A stretch of 14,233 nt of DNA from CAZYWA01 sp964650975 [NCBI: uncultured bacterium]. Lineage in GTDB: Bacteria > JADJOY01. The DNA lies in assembly GCA_964650975.1 (NCBI GenBank), contig CAZYWA010000172.1, forward strand, positions 1-14,233. The letters are read 5' to 3'. The notes under the pieces were generated by a model that ran no database searches, was not told the DNA's origin, and saw only the letters and a program-made list of their open reading frames with translations. Both the position numbers and the translations under genes were made by a program. Each line of letters begins with the position of its first letter. Position 1 is the first letter of the stretch. Below, piece after piece: positions 1-7,561 of this stretch.

Positions 1-270
1 AGCACCGTTCCCGTGGTCGTCGATTTCTGGGCGGAATGGTGCGGACCCTGCCGTCAGATCGCGCCGCTCCTCGAAGAGGCCGCCGAGAAGTACCAGGGCC
101 AGATCCAGGTGGCGAAGCTCAACGTCGACGAGAGCCCCGCGGTCGCGGCCCGCTATGGCGTGCGCGGGATCCCCACGCTGATCCTCTACAAGGGTGGCGA
201 AGTCGCGGCGCAGCACACCGGAATGGCGCCGCGCGGTCAGATCGACGCGCTCTTCCAAAAGGCGCTTTGA
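1..270 (+). CDS. trxA: thioredoxin, 5'-truncated by the window edge
   Basis: Cytosolic thiol-disulfide oxidoreductase that reduces protein disulfides and is recharged by thioredoxin reductase. The visible 89 residues contain the complete active site, WCGPC at residues 13-17, preceded by VDFWAE, and the cis-proline loop RGIPTL followed by the YKGGE strand-turn. This is the classic short thioredoxin fold with no extra domain. The frame is open to base 1, and the first visible residues (STVPVVVDFW) correspond to about position 15-20 of a normal 105-110 residue thioredoxin. The true start therefore lies upstream, and the GTG at base 13 is an internal valine. The stop is TGA at 268-270. No terminator is evident before the next gene, 31 bp downstream. 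The thioredoxin identity is very secure; which paralogue it is (TrxA or another) cannot be told. Confidence 0.95.
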   Translation, partial: STVPVVVDFWAEWCGPCRQIAPLLEEAAEKYQGQIQVAKLNVDESPAVAARYGVRGIPTLILYKGGEVAAQHTGMAPRGQIDALFQKAL

Positions 271-301
271 GGCACGGCGCCCGCTGCGCGGCAGATCACG
301 C

Positions 302-1360
302 GTGAAGCGGGCGCGGCCGCCAGTTCGGTCTCTCGTCGCGGTGGCGGCCGCCGCCGCGGCTCTCTGGTGCGCGGCTGCTGATCGCGCGCGAGCGGCGCCG
401 GCGCCCGGTGACCCGCTGCCGTCGATCGACCTGTCCCCGGTTCGCCAGATCTCGTACCAGTTTCCCGATCGCGGCCCTGCCGCGGCGCTCGCGCCCGGAA
501 CCCTGACCGGCGACCTGAGGACCAGCTACTTCGCGATGGTCTCGCAGCAATCGCGGCTCGACTCGTCGATTCTCATCGACCTCGAGGGCGCGCGGTTCGA
601 CCTGCAGCCGAGCTACGCCCTGACCGATCGGTGGACGATCGGTGCCGATCTGCCGCTCATCGTGTACTACGGCGGTGTCCTCGACTCGGTGGTCGACGCC
701 GTCGACCGCGCGGTCGGGACGCCGTCGCCGCAGCGCAAGCAACTCGGGCACAACGTGTATCACTTCGAGCTCACGCACGCGGGCGATGCTCCCTTCGCTC
801 CGGCGCCGGCCAACTTCGGTCTCGGCGATCTCGCCCTCGAGCTGCGCTGGCGAGCGCTGGAGCAGGCCTCGGGCGGTGTCGCGCCGGATCTGTCGCTGAC
901 GGCCGTGGTGGAACCACCGACCGGAGATCCCGGGCTCGCGCACGGCAACGGCGCGGTCGATTTCGGTTTCGATGCCGAGCTCGGAAAGACGCTGGGCGAT
1001 TTCCGCCTGTCGGCGACCGCCGGCCTCGTGGTGCCTGGTGATCCGACCCGGCTCCCGGGGATCTCCGCCGACCCCGCGTTCAGCGGGCTCTTGGCCGGAG
1101 CGTATGCCGTAACCGCCGCGTGGAACCTGATCGCGCAGGTCGACTACCGCCCGAGCCCTTACCGAGGCAGCGGCGTCGACGCCATTTCGGCCGCTTCGTC
1201 CGAGCTGGCCGTGGGATTTCGCTGGTCGCCCGCGGAGCCGCCCGTGACCCTCGAGGCTGCATTCGTGGAGGGCCTCGTGAACGGCGCCTCTCCGGACTTC
1301 TCGGCCCTGATCTCGCTCAGTTACCGCCTTCCGTCAGGACTTTCCCCGGCTCCCCCCTAG
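302..1360 (+). CDS. secreted DUF3187-like protein, probable outer-membrane beta-barrel
   Basis: Predicted 352-residue exported protein of unknown function. I chose the GTG at 302 because it gives a signal peptide with a basic start (VKRARPPVR), an alanine-rich hydrophobic core at residues 10-26, and a cleavage site near RARA/AP (about residue 31). An in-frame GTG at 194 would overlap trxA by 77 bp and add a basic, non-signal extension. No good Shine-Dalgarno sequence is seen. The mature part consists of repeated short amphipathic strands with aromatic ends, such as LTDRWTIGADLPLIVYYGG, LGDLALELRW, FGFDAELGKTLGDFRLSATAGL, WNLIAQVDYRPS and a final FSALISLSYRL. These are typical of a 10-14 strand outer-membrane barrel. 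The pattern, with a long extracellular loop (about residues 135-165) and the ...PTGD... and ...GSGVD... segments, resembles the DUF3187 family found in Deltaproteobacteria and Gammaproteobacteria. The gene follows trxA by 31 bp, but no functional link is apparent. Family assignment is from memory of the pattern and is moderately sure; a barrel is more certain than the family. Confidence 0.7.
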   Translation: MKRARPPVRSLVAVAAAAAALWCAAADRARAAPAPGDPLPSIDLSPVRQISYQFPDRGPAAALAPGTLTGDLRTSYFAMVSQQSRLDSSILIDLEGARFDLQPSYALTDRWTIGADLPLIVYYGGVLDSVVDAVDRAVGTPSPQRKQLGHNVYHFELTHAGDAPFAPAPANFGLGDLALELRWRALEQASGGVAPDLSLTAVVEPPTGDPGLAHGNGAVDFGFDAELGKTLGDFRLSATAGLVVPGDPTRLPGISADPAFSGLLAGAYAVTAAWNLIAQVDYRPSPYRGSGVDAISAASSELAVGFRWSPAEPPVTLEAAFVEGLVNGASPDFSALISLSYRLPSGLSPAPP

Positions 1361-1362
1361 TC

Positions 1363-1392
1363 TTGGCGCGGAGCGACATGCACGCGTAAGAT
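1363..1392 (+). promoter_or_regulatory. possible promoter of the sigma/anti-sigma pair
   Basis: In the 72-bp gap before the ECF sigma gene there is TTGGCG (1363-1368), an 18-bp spacer, then TAAGAT (1387-1392). This is a weak sigma70-like pair (3/6 and 4/6 matches) that would place transcription start near base 1399, about 34 nt before the ATG. I could not find a convincing autoregulatory ECF promoter of the kind RpoE/ChrR systems use, so autoregulation is not demonstrated here. Confidence 0.3.
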
Positions 1393-1432
1393 CGAACCGG
1401 TCGTCGAATCCGCACGGAGTTTGCATACGTAG

Positions 1433-2041
1433 ATGGGACAGGAACAGGACCGGGCGGCGCGGATCGCCCCACGGCGAGTGTGTGATCCGGCGAAGGACGC
1501 GGAGTGCGTCCGGCGGATGGCGAACGGTGACGGTGCGGCCTTCGAGGAGCTCTACGATCGCTATGCGTCGACGGTCTTCCCGGTGATGGTGCGGATCGTC
1601 GGCGGCGTCGCGGAAGCCGAGGAAGTCCTTCAAGAAACGTGGCTGCAGGCATGGCGGAACGCGGAGACCTTCGACACCCGGCGCGGAACCGTGCTGGCCT
1701 GGCTGCTCAACATGGCGCGCAGCCGTGCCCTGGACCGCTACCGGTCGACGGCGTCCCGCCATCGCGCGGAGACGCAGGCCGAGGCGGAGCCGATCGTGGA
1801 AGAGCCGGTCGATCCATCGGCCGCCGTCCAGGGCGGCGAGCGCAGCAGGCGTATCCGCGAGGCGCTCGATGCGCTCAAGCCGCGCCAGCGCGAGGTTCTC
1901 GAGATCGCGTACTTCGAGGGTCTCTCGCAAACCGAGATTTCGGCCAAGCTGGGAGTGCCCGTCGGCACCGTGAAGACCTGGATGCGGCAAGGAACCATCG
2001 CGCTGCGCGAGATGCTGGCCGGCGAAGAGGAAATGCTGTGA
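1433..2041 (+). CDS. ECF-type RNA polymerase sigma factor (RpoE-like)
   Basis: Extracytoplasmic-function sigma-70 factor of 202 residues that directs RNA polymerase to a stress regulon and is held inactive by the product of the next gene. Region sigma2 spans about residues 36-106 (FEELYDRYASTVFPVMVRIV, then AEEVLQETWLQAWRN for the -10 binding helix and LLNMARSRALDRYR). Region sigma4 spans about 140-193, with the -35 recognition helix-turn-helix in SQTEISAKLGVPVGTVKTWM. A charged linker (about 107-139) joins them. There is no sigma3 or extra C-terminal domain, so it is a minimal ECF factor. The ATG at 1433 has only a distant GGAG (1416-1419), and a shorter start at ATG 1520 would still keep sigma2. 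The partner is a zinc/cupin anti-sigma, which suggests the ECF group that includes Rhodobacter RpoE; that grouping is inferred from gene context. Confidence 0.93.
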   Translation: MGQEQDRAARIAPRRVCDPAKDAECVRRMANGDGAAFEELYDRYASTVFPVMVRIVGGVAEAEEVLQETWLQAWRNAETFDTRRGTVLAWLLNMARSRALDRYRSTASRHRAETQAEAEPIVEEPVDPSAAVQGGERSRRIREALDALKPRQREVLEIAYFEGLSQTEISAKLGVPVGTVKTWMRQGTIALREMLAGEEEML

Positions 2042-2060
2042 GCCGGCGCGAGCAAGACCG

Positions 2061-2687
2061 ATGAAACACGTCGCCGATCGCGTTGCGGAGCTGGCTCTCG
2101 GCACACTGGCCGCCGACGAGCGCGCGAGCCTCGAAGCTCACCTCGAGGAATGCAGCTCGTGCCGCGACGAGGTGGTGCGCACGCGGGGCGCGCTCTCGGG
2201 GCTCGGTCTCGCGGGAGCTCCGCGGCGTCCCAGTGCCGTGGCCCGCGACCGGTTGCTCTCCGAGGTTCGCGGACCCAAGCGGCTGTGGCCCTTCACGGAC
2301 CGGGTCGCGAAGCTCTTCGATCTCGGGGACGTGGAGGTGCAGGGCTACTTCGGCCGGCTCGACGACGAGCGCTCCTGGACACCCGACCCGCAGGTGCCTG
2401 GACTATCGGTCTGCCTGGTGACTCCCGGCCCGAGTGTGGAGGCGGTGCTCGCCGGCTTCGGCCGGTTCGCGACCGGCTCGCACTACCCGCGCCACCGGCA
2501 CGTGGGACCCGAGCGTTTCCTGGTGCTGCAAGGCGGCCTCAAGTTCGACGACGGCTCGCTCGGGAATCCCGGAGACGATCTCATCGGGCCCACCGGCACC
2601 GCGCATTCGTTCGACGTGCTGCCAGGTCCCGCATGCCTGGCCGCGGTGGTGCTGCACGGCCCGATCGAGTTCGAGCCGGAGGGCTAA
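2061..2687 (+). CDS. chrR: ChrR-like anti-sigma factor: zinc-binding anti-sigma domain plus cupin
   Basis: Cytoplasmic 208-residue anti-sigma factor expected to bind the sigma factor encoded 19 bp upstream. The N-terminal zinc anti-sigma domain (about 1-75) shows the ligand set H3, H27, C31, C34, the HxxxCxxC signature plus an upstream histidine. The C-terminal domain (about 85-205) is a cupin with metal ligands H145, H147, E151 and a later H182 in the order HxH(x3)E...H, inside GSHYPRHRHVGPERFLVLQG and PTGTAHSF. There is no membrane segment, so the signal must be sensed in the cytoplasm. In Rhodobacter ChrR the N-terminal domain is enough to bind sigma, and the cupin is needed to respond to singlet oxygen or peroxide. 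The same division of labour is inferred here because both metal sites appear intact. The gene is translated from ATG 2061 without a strong ribosome site and is probably co-transcribed with the sigma gene. The signal in this organism is unknown. Confidence 0.88.
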   Translation: MKHVADRVAELALGTLAADERASLEAHLEECSSCRDEVVRTRGALSGLGLAGAPRRPSAVARDRLLSEVRGPKRLWPFTDRVAKLFDLGDVEVQGYFGRLDDERSWTPDPQVPGLSVCLVTPGPSVEAVLAGFGRFATGSHYPRHRHVGPERFLVLQGGLKFDDGSLGNPGDDLIGPTGTAHSFDVLPGPACLAAVVLHGPIEFEPEG

Positions 2688-2695
2688 GTCTCCCG

Positions 2696-2714
2696 GGGGG
2701 CTTTTCAAGCCCCC
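2696..2714. terminator. GC-rich hairpin downstream of the anti-sigma gene
   Basis: Perfect inverted repeat GGGGGCTT-TTC-AAGCCCCC, with an 8-bp stem and 3-nt loop, starting 9 bp after the anti-sigma stop. It has no following T-tract on either strand, so it may act as an mRNA 3' stabiliser or weak terminator rather than a canonical intrinsic terminator. Confidence 0.45.
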
Positions 2715-2718
2715 GCCC

Positions 2719-2740
2719 CGCAAAAAGCGCGGTTTTTGCG
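2719..2740. terminator. hairpin with A5/T5 arms, possible bidirectional terminator
   Basis: Perfect inverted repeat CGCAAAAA-GCGCGG-TTTTTGCG: 8-bp arms, 6-nt loop. It lies between two converging genes, and the run of T in the descending arm exists on both strands. That fits a shared terminator, although the T-run is part of the stem and is followed by GCG rather than more T. Confidence 0.4.
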
Positions 2741-2895
2741 AGGCCCCACCCCCGAGTCGGCTCGCTTCGCGCGCCGCGCGCCTGCGGCGCCGTGCTCCTG
2801 CATCGACCCACCGCCGCAACGGGCGCGCGGGAGGGCGGCCTTTCCGCGCACCGCCGGCACGGACGGTTTTCCCCGCCTTGAGCCGCGAGGTGCGC

Positions 2896-4851
2896 TCACT
2901 CCTCGGCGAGGGATTTCATCAGATCCGTGTTGTACGAGACCTGGATCGTGCCCTTGAGGTGATCGACCAGCGCCTCGAGCAGGCGCTGCTGCTGCTCGGA
3001 TCGGAGCTGCTGGCGTGCTTGATCGACTCCGTCCTTGCGCTTGGCGGGGTCGCCGCCGTCGGCCTCGGTGCGCTTGCCGAACGCCAGCACCACGAACTTG
3101 CCGCTCAGCTCGAGCGGCTGACTCGCTACCCGGTTGGTGTCGCCGAGCTTCTGCGCCTCGGACTGCAGCGCCGGATCGGCGCCGAGGCCAGGGATCGTCC
3201 TCGCGGTGAGCGCGAACGGGCCGGTCGACTGGACCGGGACCGCGCTCTGCTCGCCGACGGCGTCGATCGTCGCGCCCCCGGCCAGCTTCTGGCGCGTCTC
3301 CTCGGCCATCGCGCGCGCCTTGGTGCGCGCCTGGTCCTTTCGATAAGCCTGGACGGCGGCGTCCCGCGCCTCGTCGAGGCTCAGCGGCCGCGCTTCCTGC
3401 TTCTCGAGGACCTTGACGAGCTGGAAGCCCTTGCCGGTGCGAACCGGCTGGCTCCACTCGCCCACCTTGAGCGCCAGCGCCGCGTCGGTGAGCTGGCGAG
3501 CGCCGTCGATCGGCTCGCCCGCGGCGACCGGGCCAGCCTCACCCGAGGGGAGCTTCAACTCGTCCGCGAACGCCTTCCAGTCCGCGTCCGGCCCTTTCTC
3601 GAACAGCTGCTTGCGGTCGTTGTTGGCGCGCGCCTCGGCGAGCTTCTGGGCTTTTTCCCCGGCCAGGGTCTGACGGATCTGATCCTGCACTTCGTCGAGG
3701 GGCACGATGCGCGCCGGGTCGTGCTGCTCGACCAGGATGACGTGGAAGCCGAACGAGCTGCGGACCGGGCCCACGAGCTTCCCGGCCTCGGCCTCGAAGG
3801 CGGCTTTCTCGAACGCCTTGTCCATGCGGCCTCGTGGGAAGGCGCCGAGCTCCCCGCCTCGTTCCTTGCTGCCCGGGTCGTCCGACGAGCGCTTGGCCTC
3901 GGCGGCGAAATCGCCGCCGGCTTGCAGCCGGGCGAGGACGTCCTCGGCCTTGGCCTCGGCGAGCGCCACTTCCTCGTCGCTCGCGTCGGGCTTCACCTGG
4001 ATCAGGATGTGGCGGGCGGTAACGCTCTCGGGCTTGTCGTAGAGCTTGGCGTCCTTTTCGTAGCGGGCACGGACGTCCGAATCGTCGATCTTGACGTCGG
4101 GCTCGATCGATTTGGGGTCGACGGTGAGAAACGCCACCCGCACCTTCGCCGGCTCCTGAAACTGGTCGCGGTGCGCCTCGAAGAAGGTCGAGAGGCCAGC
4201 CGGATCGGGCTCCGGGATCCCGTCCTCGAGCTTCGCCGGGTCGAAGGACAGGTAGCTGAGCTCGACGCGCTCGTTGCCGAGCCGGTACTGCTCCTCGGCG
4301 GCCGCGTCGGTGACGATCACCGCGGAGGCGGCCAGATCCTGGAGGCGGATCATGGCCAGGCGACGACGCTGGTCGTCCTCGAAGTCGGCGGCCGAGATGC
4401 CGTTGCTCTTGAGCACGTCGTGGTACTTCTCGGCCGAGAAGGTGCCGTCGTCGCGGGCGAAGTAGCGTGCTTCGCGGATGGCTTTCACCACCTCGTCGTC
4501 GGAGATCACGATGCCGGCCCGGCGCGACGCCTCGAGCATCAGCGCCTCGTTCACCAGCTGCTCCACGGCCTGGTTCTGGATCTTGAACATCTTGAGCATC
4601 TTGGGATCGAGGTTTCCCCCCATCCGTTCCTCGAGCCGCTCGCGGATCGAGTCGGCCGTCCGTTCCACCTCGCGGATGTGGATCGGCTTCCCGGCGACGG
4701 TCGCCACGGTGCCGGGATCGGTGGGTTTGCCGCCGCAACCGCCGCCGTTGCGCAGCAGGCCGCCGAATCCCGCGATGAAGCTCAAGCTGACGGCTGCATA
4801 GAACACCTTCACGACGGGCGAGTCGGCGTGCTTGCGGAAATAGTCGAGCAC
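2896..4851 (-). CDS. ppiD: PpiD/SurA-type periplasmic peptidyl-prolyl cis-trans isomerase, membrane-anchored
   Basis: Foldase of 651 residues that helps proteins emerging from the Sec translocon to fold in the periplasm. The start GTG at 4851 is preceded by AAAGGA seven bases upstream, the best ribosome site in the window, and begins VLDYFRKHADSP with one membrane helix at about 13-33, as in PpiD. A SurA/PpiD-type chaperone region follows (about 45-270, starting VATVAGKPIHIREVERT). The parvulin domain (about 277-378) runs from TARHILIQVK through GGELGAFPRGRMDKAFEKAAF to FGFHVILVE, with the family residues H281, F368 and H370 present. A second, degenerate parvulin-like segment lies at about 425-482 (WKAFADELKL...GKGFQLVKVLEKQEA), then a helical C-terminus. 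Length fits PpiD (about 620 residues) better than SurA (about 430). The gene is divergent from mreB. The open frame continues upstream to 5100, but that part has no family resemblance. Confidence 0.88.
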   Translation of the reverse strand: MLDYFRKHADSPVVKVFYAAVSLSFIAGFGGLLRNGGGCGGKPTDPGTVATVAGKPIHIREVERTADSIRERLEERMGGNLDPKMLKMFKIQNQAVEQLVNEALMLEASRRAGIVISDDEVVKAIREARYFARDDGTFSAEKYHDVLKSNGISAADFEDDQRRRLAMIRLQDLAASAVIVTDAAAEEQYRLGNERVELSYLSFDPAKLEDGIPEPDPAGLSTFFEAHRDQFQEPAKVRVAFLTVDPKSIEPDVKIDDSDVRARYEKDAKLYDKPESVTARHILIQVKPDASDEEVALAEAKAEDVLARLQAGGDFAAEAKRSSDDPGSKERGGELGAFPRGRMDKAFEKAAFEAEAGKLVGPVRSSFGFHVILVEQHDPARIVPLDEVQDQIRQTLAGEKAQKLAEARANNDRKQLFEKGPDADWKAFADELKLPSGEAGPVAAGEPIDGARQLTDAALALKVGEWSQPVRTGKGFQLVKVLEKQEARPLSLDEARDAAVQAYRKDQARTKARAMAEETRQKLAGGATIDAVGEQSAVPVQSTGPFALTARTIPGLGADPALQSEAQKLGDTNRVASQPLELSGKFVVLAFGKRTEADGGDPAKRKDGVDQARQQLRSEQQQRLLEALVDHLKGTIQVSYNTDLMKSLAEE

Positions 4852-4900
4852 GAGGGAGTCCTTTCGCGGGGCCTGAGAAGAGCGACCGGTGAGGTTAGTC

Positions 4901-4957
4901 GTGCGCGAAAACGCCTGGCAAGGAAATCGTGGCGCTCTCGCGAGAGTGCGCGAAAAC
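4901..4957. repeat. exact 12-bp direct repeat GTGCGCGAAAAC, two copies
   Basis: GTGCGCGAAAAC occurs at 4901-4912 and again at 4946-4957, same orientation, start points 45 bp apart (slightly over four helical turns). A perfect 12-bp palindrome ends on the first base of the second copy. The position, upstream of two envelope genes, suggests an operator, but no cognate regulator is known from the window. Confidence 0.5.
4935..4946. promoter_or_regulatory. perfect palindrome CTCTCGCGAGAG, possible operator
   Basis: A 12-bp perfect palindrome, extendable to 4933-4948 across one G/T mismatch, lies between the ppiD and mreB starts. It is 84 bp from the ppiD start codon and about 36 bp upstream of the candidate mreB -35 element. 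This is a place where a dimeric regulator could act on either gene. Confidence 0.35.
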
Positions 4958-4981
4958 CTCGAAAAATGCGGCCAAAACGCG

Positions 4982-6191
<1,210 letters not shown>

Positions 6192-7049
6192 GTGGATCGG
6201 GTGGCACTCGATTTTCTGCGACGGCGGCGGTTCCTGGTCGTGGCACTCCTGGCCTTCGGTCTGGGCTTGAGCTCGCTCACCGTGGCACTGCAAGGTCGAG
6301 CCAGTCTCAACCTGTGGGAGCGGGCGGTACTGCTAGTGAGCACGCCGGTGCTGGAGGCGACCCGCTGGGTCCAGGGATCGATCCGCGGCTTCACGCGCGG
6401 CTTCCGGCGGGTCGCCGACCTGGAGGAGGAGAACCGGGTGCTGCGCGCGACCATCGAGGGCCTCAAGGCCGAGCAGCTGCGCTCGGTCGAGGAGTCGAAG
6501 GCCAACGAGCGGATGCGCCGCCTGCTCGGGTTCAAGGAGCGCGCGGGATTCCCGAGCGTCGCCGCCAAGGTGATCGGAGAGGACCTCGCCGCCGAGAGCC
6601 GGACGCTGCTGATCAACCGCGGTAGCCGCGACGGCATCCATCGCAACCTGGCGGTGGTGACGGAGTCGGGAGTGGTCGGGAAGGTGACCGACGTCGGCGA
6701 CTTCGCGAGCCGGGTGCTGCTGGTGGTCGATCATCGAAGCGCCGTCGACGCGCTGGTGCAGAACACCCGGGCCAAGGCCGTGGTGCGGGGGCGGGGAGAA
6801 GCGCTGGCACGGCTCGATTACCTGGAGCGCCGCGACGAGGTCCACGCCGGCGATCTGGTCATCACCTCGGGTTACGGCGGGGTCTTTCCCAAGGGACTGC
6901 GAATCGGTACCGTCGAGCGCGTCGAGCCCGCGCCCACCGGCCTCTTCCAGCAGGCCGAGCTCAAGCCGTCGGTGGACTTCGGGCGGCTGGAGGAGGTGCT
7001 GGTGCTGACGTCGCTGGATCGCGAGGAGCCGGAGGCTGCCAAGCCGTGA
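6192..7049 (+). CDS. mreC: rod shape-determining protein MreC
   Basis: Periplasmic scaffold of 285 residues that links MreB to PBP2 and RodA and is thought to switch PBP2 into its active form. It has a short basic cytoplasmic tail (DFLRRRR), one membrane helix at about 14-34, a coiled coil at about 72-112 (VADLEEENRVLRATIEGLKA...) used for dimerisation, and the MreC beta-barrel domains at about 120-275. The family hallmark GDLVITSGYGGVFPKGLRIG lies at 220-239. Translation starts at GTG 6192, directly after the mreB TGA, so coupling is likely; a second GTG at 6201 is possible. Its last bases overlap the mreD start by 4 bp. Confidence 0.96.
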   Translation: MDRVALDFLRRRRFLVVALLAFGLGLSSLTVALQGRASLNLWERAVLLVSTPVLEATRWVQGSIRGFTRGFRRVADLEEENRVLRATIEGLKAEQLRSVEESKANERMRRLLGFKERAGFPSVAAKVIGEDLAAESRTLLINRGSRDGIHRNLAVVTESGVVGKVTDVGDFASRVLLVVDHRSAVDALVQNTRAKAVVRGRGEALARLDYLERRDEVHAGDLVITSGYGGVFPKGLRIGTVERVEPAPTGLFQQAELKPSVDFGRLEEVLVLTSLDREEPEAAKP

Positions 7050-7561
7050 GCCGCGGAGTGGTGCTGGTGGTGCTGGGGTGGGTGGCGCTCATCGTCGAGA
7101 TGAGCGTCGGCCCGCTGGTCCCGGTGCGCGCGCTGCGCCCGGACGCGGTGGCGGTGGTGGTCCTGGCGCTGGCGCTCAAGGGCTCGAACCCGTTCGAGGG
7201 GCTGGTGGTTACGCTGCTGCTCGCGTCCATGCTCGATCTCTTGAGCGGTGGCCCCGCGGGGATCGAGCTGGTCAGCTTGACGGCCATGTTCGTGCTGGCG
7301 GTGGGGCTGGTGAACCGCGTGTTTCTGGGCAATCTGCTGGCACGCACCACCGTCGGGCTCGGTTTGTTCGCGTTTCGCACGCTGGTCTCGGTGTTCTTGC
7401 TCAAGCTCTACGACTCGGACGGCGACTCCGCGCTGCTGGTGCTCAGCGGTCTGGTCCCGTCCACGCTCGCCACGGGAGTCCTGTTCGTTGCCGCCTTCGG
7501 ACCACTCACGCAGCTCATGGCGCGGCTATCGCCCGTCTACGAGGAACGCTGGGCCCGTTGA
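7046..7561 (+). CDS. mreD: rod shape-determining membrane protein MreD
   Basis: Integral inner-membrane protein of 171 residues and partner of MreC. It has about five hydrophobic segments, roughly residues 4-24, 33-52, 52-68, 75-95 and 98-120, with a last one at about 135-155, and no soluble domain. The loop VRALRPDAVAVVVLALALKG and the LLASMLDLLSGGPAGIELVS segment are typical of MreD (polar DxxxGxxxG-like stretch within the second membrane pair). The GTG start overlaps the mreC stop in a GTGA tetranucleotide, which implies translational coupling. Short size, topology and position between mreC and the PBP2 gene make the call firm even though MreD sequences are poorly conserved. Confidence 0.92.
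   Translation: MSRGVVLVVLGWVALIVEMSVGPLVPVRALRPDAVAVVVLALALKGSNPFEGLVVTLLLASMLDLLSGGPAGIELVSLTAMFVLAVGLVNRVFLGNLLARTTVGLGLFAFRTLVSVFLLKLYDSDGDSALLVLSGLVPSTLATGVLFVAAFGPLTQLMARLSPVYEERWAR

Larger units (their letters stand above)
2688..2895. repeat. hairpin-rich non-coding stretch between convergent genes, possible dispersed repeat
   Basis: This 208-bp stretch between the ends of the anti-sigma gene and the PpiD-like gene has no supported coding sequence. It is dense in inverted repeats: two perfect 8-bp-arm hairpins (2696-2714 and 2719-2740), an odd-centred palindrome CGCGCGCCGCGCG at 2768-2780, and a pair of arms GCGCGG/CCGCGC around 2825-2850. The mix of G/C tracts, A5/T5 arms and short palindromes is unlike the neighbouring coding DNA and resembles a dispersed intergenic repeat of high-GC genomes. 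With only one copy in the window this cannot be confirmed. Confidence 0.4.
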
